Origin: Nitrobacter sp051535215
GTDB taxonomy: Bacteria; Pseudomonadota; Alphaproteobacteria; Rhizobiales; Xanthobacteraceae
Assembly: GCF_051535215.1 (NCBI RefSeq)
Contig: NZ_JBPPLY010000013.1
Location: forward strand, 21,318 to 85,317
Direction of reading: 5' to 3'
DNA: 64,000 nucleotides
The stretch's first letter is position 1; every line of letters starts with the position of its first letter. Of the stretch, positions 7,150 to 17,600 are shown piece by piece. A program made the position numbers and the translations under genes. A model generated the notes under the pieces. That model made no database searches. It saw nothing but the letters and a program-made list of their open reading frames with translations, and had not been told where the DNA came from.

Positions 7150-10100
7150 TCAGGCTATCGCCTTCTCTCGATGCGCATCTGCCTCTCCACGATCGAAGCG
7201 GGCGTATCGAAGAGCGAGGGTTGGCAAGACCAGCAGGTTGAGCGCCATCGACGTCATGAGGCCGCCCAGGATAACGATCGCCATCGGGCCTTCGATCTCG
7301 CGCCCTGGTTCGCCCGCCCCCAGCGCGAGCGGAAGTAAACCGAGGCCAGTCACCAGAGAGGTCATGAGAATCGGAACGAGTCGATCCGCGGCACCTCAAC
7401 GGCAGTCTCGAGGCCCCATGCGCGGCCTTCGACCATGACGAGATGTTCGTAATGCGAAATCATCAGGATGGAATTGCGTAGCGTGATGCCGAACAGCGTT
7501 ACGAAGCCGACCAGTGATCCGAGCGAAAGCAGCCCACCGGTCAAAGCGACCGCAAAGACCCCACCCACGAACGCGAAAGGCAAGTTTATCAGAACCAGGA
7601 CGAGGTTGCGCCAGTGGCCGGTGACGATCGAAAGCAGGAGAACGATGCCGAGTGCAGCCAGCAGTGCATTCACGAGTAGGTCGCGCTGCGACTGAGCTTG
7701 CGCCTCGGCCGAACCCGCAAACTCCACGTGCGCGCCGGGCGGCAACGTAACCTCCTTGGCGATCTTCCGTTTGACGTCACTCACAAAGGACGCGAGATCA
7801 CGTCCGCTCACGTTCGCGGTCACCGTCTGAACACGCTGCGCGCTCCGATGCAGGACCTGGTATCGCCCGGATGTTTCGTAGACATCAGCTACTTGTTTTA
7901 GAAGAACGTAGGCTCCGCCCGAGGTTCGCAGCGGGAGATCGCCAATCTGCGTGAGCCTGGCGCGCGCCTGCGCATCGAGGATCACGGTAACGTTGAAGAC
8001 TGCATTGCCTTCATATGCCTGCCCGACTACATCCCCTTGGTAGGCTGTGCGAATCAACTCAAGCACTTCCACCGCGTCGATCCCCCATCGCTGTAGGTCG
8101 GCAGGACGGAGCGTTACGTTAATCTGCGGCATCCCCGGCGGAGATTGTAGCTGGACATCTACGGCGCCTGAAACCTCGCTCAGTTCGCGTGCGACATCCC
8201 GTGCAGCTTTTTCAAGTGAATCGAGGTCAGCGCCGTAGACATTCACGGCGAGCGCGGCGGTAAAGCCCGATACCGTTTCCTCGACCCGTTCCGCCAAATA
8301 GGTCTTGAGCGAGAAACTGATGCCAGCGAACTTCGCAAGGGCTGCTCGCATGTGCGTTTCGGCCACGCTTTGATCGTGGCCGGAGAGGCCCGGCTGCAGG
8401 TCAATCTCGAACTCACTGTAGTGGGGCCTACGGTATCCACGCCGGCTTCGGCACGCCCTGCGTGCTGCGCGACGCTGCGCACGCCCGGAACCTTTCGGAG
8501 GGCTTCCGTGATCAAGCCTCCGATCCGAAGTGACTCATCGAGCGAAGTGCCCGGTATCGCCGAGACGTGGAGGATGAGATGTCCTTCCCGTAGGTCGGGT
8601 AGGAACGTACCGCCAAAGAACGGCAACATCGCCGCGCCCGCGATGGTAAGGGCAAAAGCCGTCGCGATGACGAGCCTCGGAAAGCGCTCGATATGCCGGA
8701 GCAGCGTCTCATAATAGCCGCGCGACCAGCGGACCATTGGCGGGTCCCGATGCTCTCGTCGGCTCTTTCCGACGAGCAGCACCATCGAAAGTGCGGGCGT
8801 AACGGTCAGCGCGACCGCGAGGGAGGCGAGCACCGCAAGGATGTAGGCGACCCCCAAAGGTCCGAACAGACGGCCGCCGACGCCCGAGAGCGTGAGGACA
8901 GGCAAGAACACCAGCAAAACGGCGAAAGTCGCGTACACGACCGCGCTGCGGACCTCGAGGATCGCATCGAGCACGACGCGCCCCTCAGTCCTCGGTTCAG
9001 CCAATCGGCGATTTTCGCGCAGTCGGCGCACAACGTTTTCGACGCCGATCACAGCGTCATCGACCACCTCGCCGATAGCAATCGCGAGTCCACCGAGCGT
9101 CATGGTGTTGAGGGTCTCACCCATCCATTGCAGGGCAAGCACGGCCGCGATCAACGAGAGCGGGATCGCGGTGCAACTGATGATCGAGGTGCGCCAGTCG
9201 AACAGGAAAAGGAACAGAACAATGATTACAAGCGCACCGCCGATCAGGAGGGCGTGCAACACATTTTGGGTTGCCGTATCGATGAAATTGGCCGGACGAA
9301 ACAGATCCGCATGAAGTTGAACCTTTTCGCCCTCAGCGCCGGCCGCAGTTCGTGCAGTGCAGCTTCCACCCGCGTCGTGACGTCCCGCGTGTTGGCCCCG
9401 TATTGCTGGCTTAACATTAGCACGATGCCAGGCCGACCATTGATGAGACCGGCACCGATCGGCGGCTCGGGAGCCATGACGACGTTCGCGACATCGCCGA
9501 GCACGATGCTTGCGCCGCCCTCGTGCATCAGAACGGTGCGGGCGACTTGCTCCGGCGTCAAAGACTGGCCGAAGGTCTGGAGGGTCAAGCGCTGATTGAC
9601 CGTGTCAACGAAACCGGCACCCCGCACGCCCGTGGCCTTGCGCGCGGCAGCCAAGACATCGTTCATGCCAACCCGAAATCGGATCAGATCATCCGGACGG
9701 ACCTGCACCTGTAGAGATCTCACGTCTCTGCCGTAGATCGAAACTTGCGCAACACCTGGCACAGCCAATAGGCGCCTCGCCACGGTCCAATCCGCGATGG
9801 TGCGCAAGCCCATCAGCGAGCGCTGCTCGGATGTCAGACCGATGACGAGCACCGTGCCAGCCGTGGGGGTCAACGGCGTCATCGCGGGAGGTAGGACGCC
9901 TTGCGGCAGCCGGGTGGCGACCACCGCGAGACGCTCGTTGACGAGTTGGCGCGCGCGGTAAATGTCGCTGCTGGGGCGGAATACGACCGTTATGACCGAC
10001 AACCCCTGGATCGAGGACGAACGCATACTTTCGACGCCCGCCAACCCGTTGATGGACGTTTCGATCGGCTGGGTGACAAGAACCTCGACTTGCTCTGGGC

Positions 10101-10293
10101 TCAGGCCGGGCGCTTCCGTCTGGATCGCGACTTGCGGCGGCGCGAATTCGGGGAACACGGCGTATTTGGCGCTCGCAAGCGAACACAGTCCGTAGCCCAA
10201 TAGCGTGCAGAGCACGATTCCACGGAAGCGAATGGCGAACGAGACAAGGGCAGCTTGAGGCCCCGCGTGGCTGCCGAGACGGTTGTCAGTCAT
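7150..10293 (-). pseudogene. Frameshifted RND metal/cation efflux permease (CzcA/CusA-like)
   Basis: Four consecutive reading-frame pieces (10293-9244, 9262-8243, 8366-7362, 7365-7150) together make one RND permease of about 1,045 residues. The joints are near 9330 (LRPALR then EKVQLHADLFRPANF), near 8420 (VDTVGP then YSEFEIDLQPG) and near 7393 (ETAVE then AADRLVPILMTS). Each is explained by one missing base. The fourth transmembrane segment reads AIGEVVDDAVIGVEN, a VDDAV variant unlike the VDGAV of CzcA. The piece order and lengths are otherwise intact, so decay is recent. Three premature stops should abolish function. The partner fusion-protein gene upstream is also shifted. Confidence 0.85.
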
Positions 10294-11325
10294 TGTCAGC
10301 GCTGGCCCGAAGCTCGCTCTTGGCCTCCTCGGAAAGGAGGACCTGCGCGCCGCGGGTCACGACTTCCGCGCCGACGGGAAGGTCCCGCACGACGTAATCG
10401 TCGTCGGAGACCGGTTGGTCGGTGTTGATCGGGTGCCGCTTGAACGCCTCGGGGCCGACGCGCAGGTACACCCAGGAGCGCCCCTGCCAGCGCACGATGG
10501 CTGTGTCCTCGACGAATACCCCCTCGTATGTCTTGCCAGACGGCACATAGACCGTCGTGTTATACCCGGCAGGAGGCCGCTGTCTCCCTGCGCCGTGAAG
10601 AAGTAGCTCACGCCCTGAATGCGCGCGTCTGTCCGTGTTGCGGGTGAGAGGTACTGGAGGTCGATATTGGCGTCACGCGTGGGCGCCTGCGCGAGAGCTG
10701 TCCGAGGAGGGGCCGCCAAGGTGGCGCCGGGTTGTAGCGTTACCTGAACCAGAAACCTTTCGCGCTCGATCAGTCGGACAACGGTTGGCGAACGCTCGAT
10801 GATTGCCCCGCCGATCAGCGGCCCCCATTCCTGTTGCGCCGTCGCCCCTAAGGTTCTCACCTGCGATTCAGCGGCGGACAGTGCGGCCTGCTCGGTCCGA
10901 AACGTTCCTTCAGCGGCTTCGGCATCCTTCCTGGGGAGAGCTGCGGACTGCGCCAGATTCTTCGCGCGCTCAAATGCGCTCTTTGCGACGTCGAACCTGG
11001 CCTGCGCCATCTGAAGCTGAGCGTAGGCATTGGCATAGCTGTTGGTGAGTTCGGTGACGCGGGCGATATCGAGGACGGCGCCGTAGGCACGGAACTGTTC
11101 GGGATGGGGTTCCACGATCAACACCGTGGTCTGAAGCCCAATTTGCTTCTGCTGTTCCGGAGAAAGCTTGACCGTTGTCGGATCGCCAGCGGCCAAACCC
11201 AACGGCTGAGGGTGAATGGCGGGCTGGGCCCGCCCGATTTGGGCGGCACCGACCCAACATGACAGAGTCAGCACAAGCAGCGCCGCGCGGAGTGCGGCCA
11301 CAGAGCGCACCTGTTGGCAAAGCAT
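10286..11325 (-). pseudogene. Frameshifted RND membrane fusion protein (HlyD/CzcB-like)
   Basis: The frame from 11325 encodes a signal peptide (MLCQQVRSV then ALLVLTLSCWVGAAQ), a coiled-coil hairpin (ARFDVAKSAFERAKNLAQSAALPRKDAEAAEGTF) and a barrel-sandwich domain. Near 10560 the frame changes: SGLLPG is followed by nonsense in frame, while one base of shift restores YNTTVYVPSGKTYEGVFVEDTAIVRWQ, which runs to 10286. One missing G in a short G run explains it. The restored protein, about 345 residues, would be the periplasmic adaptor for the downstream RND permease, whose start overlaps its end. No outer-membrane partner gene is adjacent. Confidence 0.8.
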
Positions 11326-11359
11326 ATTTAGGCTTTCATAGAGCGTGTGGACAAAATAA

Positions 11360-11377
11360 ATGTTACAGCCGTAACAT
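11360..11377. promoter_or_regulatory. Palindromic operator between divergent genes
   Basis: ATGTTAC (11360-11366) and GTAACAT (11371-11377) form a perfect 7-bp inverted repeat around AGCC. It sits 35 bp upstream of the decayed fusion-protein start and 79 bp upstream of the chrB-like start, in an AT-rich intergenic patch. A dimeric regulator could control both directions. No regulator gene lies next to it; the ChrB-N protein itself is one candidate. Confidence 0.45.
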
Positions 11378-11455
11378 CTATCTCGGATATTGAATCGGTT
11401 CAAGGAGCGGCTGGCAGGGGACCGAACGAGGTCTGCCCAAGTCGAATCAAAAATC

Positions 11456-12112
11456 ATGACAAAAGAACGCAGCCGCGCAAAAAAAGCGCGTCGTCCGGAA
11501 ATCAAAGAAGAGCCACAGGCCATAGAGTCGAAGTCCGGGAAAGCCCGCCAAGGCGGTTCTCGGTCATGGCTGCTTCTGACCTACAAGGTGCCCGCCGAGC
11601 CGGCAAAGCGCCGCATTGCGCTGTGGCGCAAGCTGAAGGCCTTGGGGGCCATCTATCTGCAAAGCGGCGTATGCCTGTTACCGAAAATCGACGCACACGA
11701 GCGACGTTTGAAGGTCCTGCAGAACGAGATCTTCGAGATGGACGGGGACGCGGTGCTTCTCGAAACCGTTGGGCTCGACCACGCACAGGAGCAGAGGGTG
11801 ATCGCTCGATTTTCGGCCGAGCGAGATGAGGCCTATCGCGAATTCATCAGTCGCTGCGACGACTTTGACGGCGAAATCGCGAAGGAGCGCGGCAACGGAA
11901 AGTTCACCTATGCCGAGGTTGAAGAGAACGAAGAGGATCTGACGAAGCTGCGGGCGTGGCTCGATAAAATCGTCCGTCTCGATTTCTACGGTGCCTCGCT
12001 CCGCGAGGAAGCTGAGGAACGGTTCGCTCGTTGTGCAGCACTGCTGGATGAATATGCGCGCGAAGTGTTCGAGGCGCAGGACGAAAACAGCACAAGCACC
12101 AATTCCGCCTGA
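11456..12112 (+). CDS. ChrB N-terminal-domain protein
   Basis: The product has about 218 residues from the ATG at 11456; a longer in-frame start is possible but adds unconserved residues. After a basic leader (KERSRAKKARRPEIKEE) the body matches the ChrB N-terminal domain: SWLLLTYKVPAEPAKRRIALWRKLKALGA, then YLQSGVCLLP. Full ChrB (about 310 residues) adds a C-terminal chromate-resistance domain, absent here; the end is instead a charged helical region. ChrB is a chromate-sensing regulator of chrA, but no chrA is nearby; an MFS exporter and a PAP2 phosphatase follow. The substrate is therefore uncertain. Confidence 0.75.
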   Translation: MTKERSRAKKARRPEIKEEPQAIESKSGKARQGGSRSWLLLTYKVPAEPAKRRIALWRKLKALGAIYLQSGVCLLPKIDAHERRLKVLQNEIFEMDGDAVLLETVGLDHAQEQRVIARFSAERDEAYREFISRCDDFDGEIAKERGNGKFTYAEVEENEEDLTKLRAWLDKIVRLDFYGASLREEAEERFARCAALLDEYAREVFEAQDENSTSTNSA

Positions 12113-12196
12113 AGAGGCAGACCTTCTTTGGCTGTGAAGTCCTGCTCGGCGGCGACGCCAAGCGCGTCGTCAACGCCCGCGAACAGAAGAGATGAG

Positions 12197-13414
12197 ATGG
12201 ACAAGATTACGGAGAAAACCCCGGTCCACGAAGCGCGGCACGGCATTCCCGCCGGCGTGTGGGCGCTGGGCTTCGTATCGATGCTGATGGACATATCGTC
12301 GGAGATGATCCACGCGTTGTTGCCTGTCTACATGGTGACGGTGCTCGGGACCTCGACCCTTGCCGTTGGCATCATCGAAGGCATCGCTGAAGCGACGGCC
12401 TCGATCACCAAAGTTTTTTCGGGCGCTCTCAGCGACTGGCTAGGCAAGCGGAAGTTTCTAGCCGCCCTCGGCTACGGGCTTGCCGCGTTCACCAAACCGA
12501 TCTTTCCGCTCGCCGCCTCGCTTGATTGGCTCGTCGCCGCCCGTTTCATCGACCGTGTCGGCAAGGGTATTCGCGGCGCACCGCGCGACGCCCTGGTGGC
12601 CGACATCGCGCCGCCCGAGCTGCGCGGGGCCGCCTTCGGCCTGCGTCAGTCACTCGATACGATCGGCGCCTTCATCGGCCCGCTACTCGCCATCGGCCTC
12701 ATGTGGCTGACGGCGGACCATTTTCAGACGGTGTTCTGGATCGCCGTCATTCCGGCCTTCCTGTCGGTCGCGCTGATCCTCGTCGTGGTCAAGGAGCCGG
12801 AGCGGTCGAGGGACCTACGCAAAGTTCGCATGCCGCTGCATCGCGAGGAGTTACGACGCCTCGGCTCGGTCTATTGGTGGGTCGTAGCGGTCGCGGCGGT
12901 GTTCACGCTCGCGCGCTTCAGCGAAGCATTTCTCATCCTGCGCGCCCAGTCGATCGGTCTGCCGTTGGCGCTCGTCCCGATCGTGCTGGTGCTCATGAGT
13001 CTCGCTTATTCGGCCTCGGCCTATCCGATCGGCGTTCTCTCCGACCGGATGGATCGCATGACGATTCTGATACTCGGCATGATCCTGCTCGTCCTTGCCG
13101 ATCTCGTGCTCGCCTTCGCGGGTAGCCTTTGGGGCGTCGGCATCGGCGTCGTGCTCTGGGGGCTGCATATGGGCTTCACCCAGGGCCTGCTCGCGGCCCT
13201 GATAGCCGAAGCGGCACCCGCCGAACTGCGCGGCACCGCCTTCGGCATGTTCAATCTGGTTGCCGGCTTGGCGCTGCTGGCTGCCAGTATAATCGCCGGC
13301 GCGCTCTGGGATGTGATCGGTCCGCAAGCCACCTTTATGGCTGGCGCGGCTTTCGCCGTGCTGACTACGTTGGGTCTGCTGCTTGTTCGCGGCCAGATGA
13401 AACACCCGCGCTAA
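12197..13414 (+). CDS. MFS exporter
   Basis: The 405-residue, 12-segment major facilitator starts at the ATG after GAAGAGATG. The motif after TM2 is GALSDWLGKRKFL (motif A variant), with FIDRVGKGIRGAPRDALVADIAPPELRGAAFGLRQSLDTIGAFIGP in the TM4-TM5 region, typical of a bacterial MFS group often found next to metal or ChrB-N genes. The second half repeats the pattern (GVLSDRMDRMTI, LRGTAFGMFNLVAGLALL). It lies 84 bp after the ChrB-N gene and upstream of the phosphatase, probably one operon. An export role is likely; the substrate is unknown. Confidence 0.85.
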   Translation: MDKITEKTPVHEARHGIPAGVWALGFVSMLMDISSEMIHALLPVYMVTVLGTSTLAVGIIEGIAEATASITKVFSGALSDWLGKRKFLAALGYGLAAFTKPIFPLAASLDWLVAARFIDRVGKGIRGAPRDALVADIAPPELRGAAFGLRQSLDTIGAFIGPLLAIGLMWLTADHFQTVFWIAVIPAFLSVALILVVVKEPERSRDLRKVRMPLHREELRRLGSVYWWVVAVAAVFTLARFSEAFLILRAQSIGLPLALVPIVLVLMSLAYSASAYPIGVLSDRMDRMTILILGMILLVLADLVLAFAGSLWGVGIGVVLWGLHMGFTQGLLAALIAEAAPAELRGTAFGMFNLVAGLALLAASIIAGALWDVIGPQATFMAGAAFAVLTTLGLLLVRGQMKHPR

Positions 13415-13473
13415 GTTTGAACAGCAACACCGACACTTTCACAAGATGCCGACGACGAGATAAGGATTCAGAA

Positions 13474-14031
13474 TTGCAGTTACACGACGTAGACGCCGCA
13501 GCGACGCGTGCCATCAACAGTCTGGCTGGAGCGAGCACCACCATCGATTTTCTGATGATCTGGAGCTCGGCGCTCGGTATCCCGCTTCTTGTTTTGGCGG
13601 TCGCCGGGCAATGGTGGCGGCACGACGACCGGCAGCACGTTCGGCATGTATTGGTCGCCGCCGGGTTTTCCTTTCTCCTCGGCCTTGCAATCAACCAGAT
13701 CATCTTGTTGTTCGTCCATCGGATACGACCTTATGACGGTGGCATCACGCATCTTCTGATCGATCGCAGCGCCGATCCGTCATTCCCCTCCGATCACGCC
13801 ACCGCGACCTTCGCCATCGCCGCGGCCTTTCTGCTGCACGGCATGCGGCGGCTTGGTGCGTGGTTTCTGGCAGCCGCCGTACTTGTGACGTTCTCCCGAG
13901 TCTATGTCGGAACGCACTATCTCGGCGACGTTCTTGGCGGCGCCTCGACCGGGATTGTCGCCGCCATGCTGGTCCGCTCGCTCTATAGGGAAGGGACGCG
14001 GGCCGATCGCATGATCACCAGCATTCTTTAG
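13474..14031 (+). CDS. PAP2-family membrane phosphatase
   Basis: The protein has about 185 residues and 5-6 membrane segments. The three phosphatase motifs are visible: HRIRPYDGG, PSFPSDHATATFA (catalytic His) and FSRVYVGTHYLGD (second catalytic His and Asp). They match undecaprenyl-diphosphate or lipid phosphatases (BcrC-like). I chose the TTG start because AAGGA lies 7 nt upstream at 13462-13466 and no ATG fits; the long upstream extension overlaps the MFS gene. It may recycle lipid carriers, or act on lipids as a counterpart of the lipid kinase at 19159; that link is speculative. Confidence 0.8.
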   Translation: MQLHDVDAAATRAINSLAGASTTIDFLMIWSSALGIPLLVLAVAGQWWRHDDRQHVRHVLVAAGFSFLLGLAINQIILLFVHRIRPYDGGITHLLIDRSADPSFPSDHATATFAIAAAFLLHGMRRLGAWFLAAAVLVTFSRVYVGTHYLGDVLGGASTGIVAAMLVRSLYREGTRADRMITSIL

Positions 14032-14067
14032 GGCCAGTGCGGTAATCCGGGCGCAGAAAAGGCCCAG

Positions 14068-14490
14068 TTATCTTGGCTGTGGTTGAGCTTGAGGCGACAG
14101 AGCTTCGATGATCCGGCAATCAGCAACGGTGCCGCAGCGGCATTGATCGATCATGCTGTCCAGCTCGCGGCGCAACGCGCGCAAGTCGGCGATCTTTCGA
14201 TCGACTTCAACTCGATGCTCTCTGGCAATGGCATCGACGGCTTCACACGATCGGTCGCGCTGGTCGGCCAAATCGAGCAATGCGCGGATCTGGTCGAGCG
14301 AAAAGCCAAGGTCGCGCGAGCGCCGGATGAAGCTTAGGCGCTTGAGGTGCTCCGCTCCATAGGCGCGATAATTGCCCGCCGTCCGGCCCGGCGCGGCCAG
14401 CAGCCCGATCCGCTCGTAATAGCGGATGGTCTCGACCTTGGTGTCGGTTCCTCGCCCCAGTTCTCCGATCGTCAGAAAATTGCCTGTCAT
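14068..14490 (-). CDS. MerR-family metal-responsive regulator, CadR/PbrR-like
   Basis: The 140-residue regulator has an N-terminal MerR winged helix (LTIGELGRGTDTKVETIRYYERIGLL), a dimerisation helix and a C-terminal metal site with Cys82, Cys117, Cys119 and Cys125 (DRSCEAV and QCRCGTVADC), the arrangement seen in CadR/PbrR proteins that sense Cd, Pb or Zn. The ATG at 14490 was chosen because the preceding frame is not conserved. It is divergent from the P1B ATPase and its operator lies 8 bp upstream of its own start. It should repress without metal and activate the ATPase operon with metal. Confidence 0.88.
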   Translation of the reverse strand: MTGNFLTIGELGRGTDTKVETIRYYERIGLLAAPGRTAGNYRAYGAEHLKRLSFIRRSRDLGFSLDQIRALLDLADQRDRSCEAVDAIAREHRVEVDRKIADLRALRRELDSMIDQCRCGTVADCRIIEALSPQAQPQPR

Positions 14491-14494
14491 GGCC

Positions 14495-14525
14495 TTGACC
14501 CTGTAGTTGCTACAGGGTGCATATG
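14495..14525 (+). promoter_or_regulatory. MerR-type promoter/operator for the ATPase operon
   Basis: A -35 TTGACC (14495-14500) and -10 CATATG (14520-14525) are 19 bp apart, the overlong spacer typical of MerR-activated promoters. The spacer carries the perfect inverted repeat ACCCTGTAG-TTG-CTACAGGGT (14498-14518). The sequence is close to known CadR/PbrR operators. It faces the P1B ATPase; the regulator gene reads away on the other strand. Confidence 0.85.
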
Positions 14526-14672
14526 GGTCGTCATGTCTAACTTGTCGAGGGGATCCCAATGGCAGCCGACGGCAAACTTGGCTTGGGCTCCTTGATTTTG
14601 TGGCGACTACAGAACGTTGGGTGCGCTCACGATTCGAGCCACGCTCAAGAAAGTTAAGCAATTCAGGAGTTC

Positions 14673-17600
14673 ATGATGACCGCAGATGCCGGGACAAGGA
14701 GCACGTCAAGCTCGCTACGCTTCAAGGTCGACGGCTTGGATTGTCAGAACGAAGTTCGGATGCTTCGTGCCGCGGTCGGTCCGGTCGTGGGTGGCGATGA
14801 CAAGCTGGCGTTCGACACCAAGGGCGGTATCATGGAGGTGGCGGGCCAGGGCATCTCGTCTCTCGATGTAATCGAACAGGCGGTCGCCACGACAGGGATG
14901 CAAGCCAAGCTGTTGCCGCAGCCGGATAAACCGACGACATCTGCGTGGCTGTTCAAGGTTGAAGGGCTCGATTGCAAGAACGAGGTCGCGATCCTCAAGC
15001 GCGAAATCGGTCCACTGGTGGGTGGTGACGACCGGCTTGCTTTCGACACGACAAAGGGACTGATGACGATCGCGATTCAGCAGCGGGTCTCGATCGACGA
15101 CCTCTTGCGCGGCGTCTCAAAGACCGGAATGTCCGGTGCTCTCGTCGAAGATGGTACGGACGACACCTTACTTCTGCGCGTGCACGGTCTCGACTGCAAG
15201 AATGAGGTAGCTGCTCTAACCCGGGAACTGGGGCCGCTCGTCGGCGAGGATAAGCTCGCCTTCGACACTGCGCAGGGCGCCATGACCGTTGCACCCCAGA
15301 GCCGGGCAACGCTCGAACAGATCGAGCAGGCGGTCGCGCGGACGGGAATGCGGGCGGAACCGTGGTCATCGCCAACCCCTCAAGATTCGGCAACCTGCGA
15401 TGCTGTTGGATTTGCGTGCAGTTGCGCGGTCGACGTGCAGGAAGCTCTCAGCCCGCCGCTCCCAACCAATCTGCCTGGTGGCGTTATCTATCGAATCCAC
15501 GGCATGGATTGCGCCGACGAGATCGCCGCCCTGAAGCGCGAAGTTGGCCCGCTCGTTGGCGAAGACAAGCTTGCCTTTGACCTCCTTAACGGCCGCATGT
15601 CGATCGACATGACGCCCGACGCCACGTTGGAAGCTCGCATCGAAAAGGCTGTCTCACGTGCAGGTCTGCGGGCGGAGCCTTGGACCGAGGGCGCGACAAG
15701 CGAGGCCGCGCAGGCAGAAGAACGCCGAAGGCGCATTCAGTCATGGCTGACCGCTGCGAGCGGCGTTTTTGCTGCGCTCGGCTTTGCGGTCCACGCTTGG
15801 CTCTTAGGCGGTATTGTCGCGGCCTTCGAGGCTGGCGAACACGGTGCAGGCGCAACGCCGCTGGCGAGCATCATTCTTTATACGCTCGCTGTGCTGTGTG
15901 CGGTGCGCTATGTCGCCCCGAAGGCTTGGCTCGCGGCACGACGCCTGCGTCCCGACATGAACCTCCTGATGGTGATAGCGGTCGTAGGCGCGATCAGCAT
16001 CGGCGCCTGGTTCGAGGCTGCGACGGTCTCGTTCTTCTTCGCACTGGCTCTTGCGCTTGAAGCGTGGAGCCTCGGCCGGGCACGGCGCGCCGTTGCGGCT
16101 CTGATGGAGCTCGCGCCGTCCACGGCCCGTATCAAGCTCGATGATGGTAGCGAGCGCGATGTTCCGGCAGCCGAGGTTCGTGTCGGCTCGCACATCATCA
16201 TTCGACCTGGTGACAAGGTTCCGCTCGACGGCCGGGTGGCCGCTGGCGAGAGCGAGGTCAATCAGGCGCCGATCACCGGCGAAAGCGTTCCCGTCTTCAA
16301 GTCCGAAGGAGACGAGGTCTTTGCAGGCACCATCAATGGCGAAGGCGCCCTCGACGTCGTGACCACCAAGGCCGCGAACGACACGACGCTCGCGCAAATC
16401 ATCCGCATGGTCGGCTCCGCGCAGGGCCGACGCGCACCGAGCGAGCAATGGGTCGAGAAGTTCGCACGCGTCTATACGCCGGTTGTGATGGTGCTCGCGA
16501 TCGCTGTATTCCTCATCCCGCCCCTGTTGCTCGGCGGTGGTTGGGAGATCTGGTTCTATCGCGCCCTCGTGCTGCTCGTGATCGCCTGCCCCTGTGCCCT
16601 TGTGATCTCGACGCCGGTAACGATCGTAGCCGCCCTCGCAGGAGCGGCGAAGCAAGGCGTCCTGGTGAAAGGCGGCGTCCATCTCGAAACGCCGGCGCGT
16701 CTGAAGGCGATCGCCATGGACAAGACCGGGACCCTCACCGAAGGACGCCCTCAGGTCGTGGAGATCGTCGCGCTTGGCAACCGCAGCGAAGGCGACGTTC
16801 TTCGGCTGGCCGCAGCCCTCGAGGCCCGTAGCGAGCACCCGATAGCGCGCGCTATTCTGGCAAGAGCCACGGAAAGCGGCATCGCCGCGCAACCGGCCGA
16901 GGCGGTCCAGGCCATCACGGGTCGAGGCATGACCGGCCGCGTCTCCGGTCGCGACGTCTGGCTTGGGTCGCGTCGGTATCTCGATGAACGTGCGATCAGC
17001 TCGCCGGCCATTTTGGAGCGCGCCGGCGCTCTTTCCGACGCGGGCCGCACCATTGTCGCCGTCGGCAACGACCAAGAGGTTTGGGGACTGATCGCCGTTG
17101 CCGATGCCGTGCGGGCAGAGGCCAAGGAGATCGTGGCCGCGCTCCATCGCGCTGGCGTCGAAAAGGTGGTGATGCTGACAGGCGACAACCGGGCCACCGC
17201 CGAGGCGATTGCCAAGCAGACCGGCATTGACGAAGTTCGCGCCGAGCTTCTGCCTGGTGACAAGGTCGCCGCCGTCGAGGACCTGGTTCGGCGTTATGGG
17301 GCCGTCGCCATGGTTGGCGATGGAGTCAACGACGCTCCTGCCATGGGCCGCGCCAATCTCGGCATCGCTATGGGCGCGATGGGTAGCGATGCGGCCATTG
17401 AAACCGCCGACGTTGCGCTGATGTCGGATGATCTTTCGAGGTTGCCCTGGCTTGTGCGCCATTCGCGAGCCACGCTCACCGTTATTCGACAGAATATCGC
17501 CTTCTCGATCGCGGTAAAGCTATTGTTCACGGTACTGACCATCATCGGTCTCGCGTCGCTTTGGGGCGCGATCGCCGCCGATGTCGGCGCGTCCCTGCTG

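Noticed and set aside
7150..11325. Reading the broken RND pieces as several separate small transporters
   Set aside because: The pieces are consecutive segments of one permease and one fusion protein with single-base joints, so a decayed operon is the simpler view.
13129..13473. Upstream extension of the PAP2 phosphatase frame into the MFS gene
   Set aside because: The extension has no family similarity and overlaps a conserved transporter; a TTG with a good ribosome binding site at 13462-13466 explains the start.
15804..17462. Long open frame (552 codons) antisense to the P1B ATPase gene
   Set aside because: It mirrors a conserved ATPase on the other strand, is rich in Arg/His/Gly as expected for antisense of GC-rich coding DNA, and has no start signal or family.
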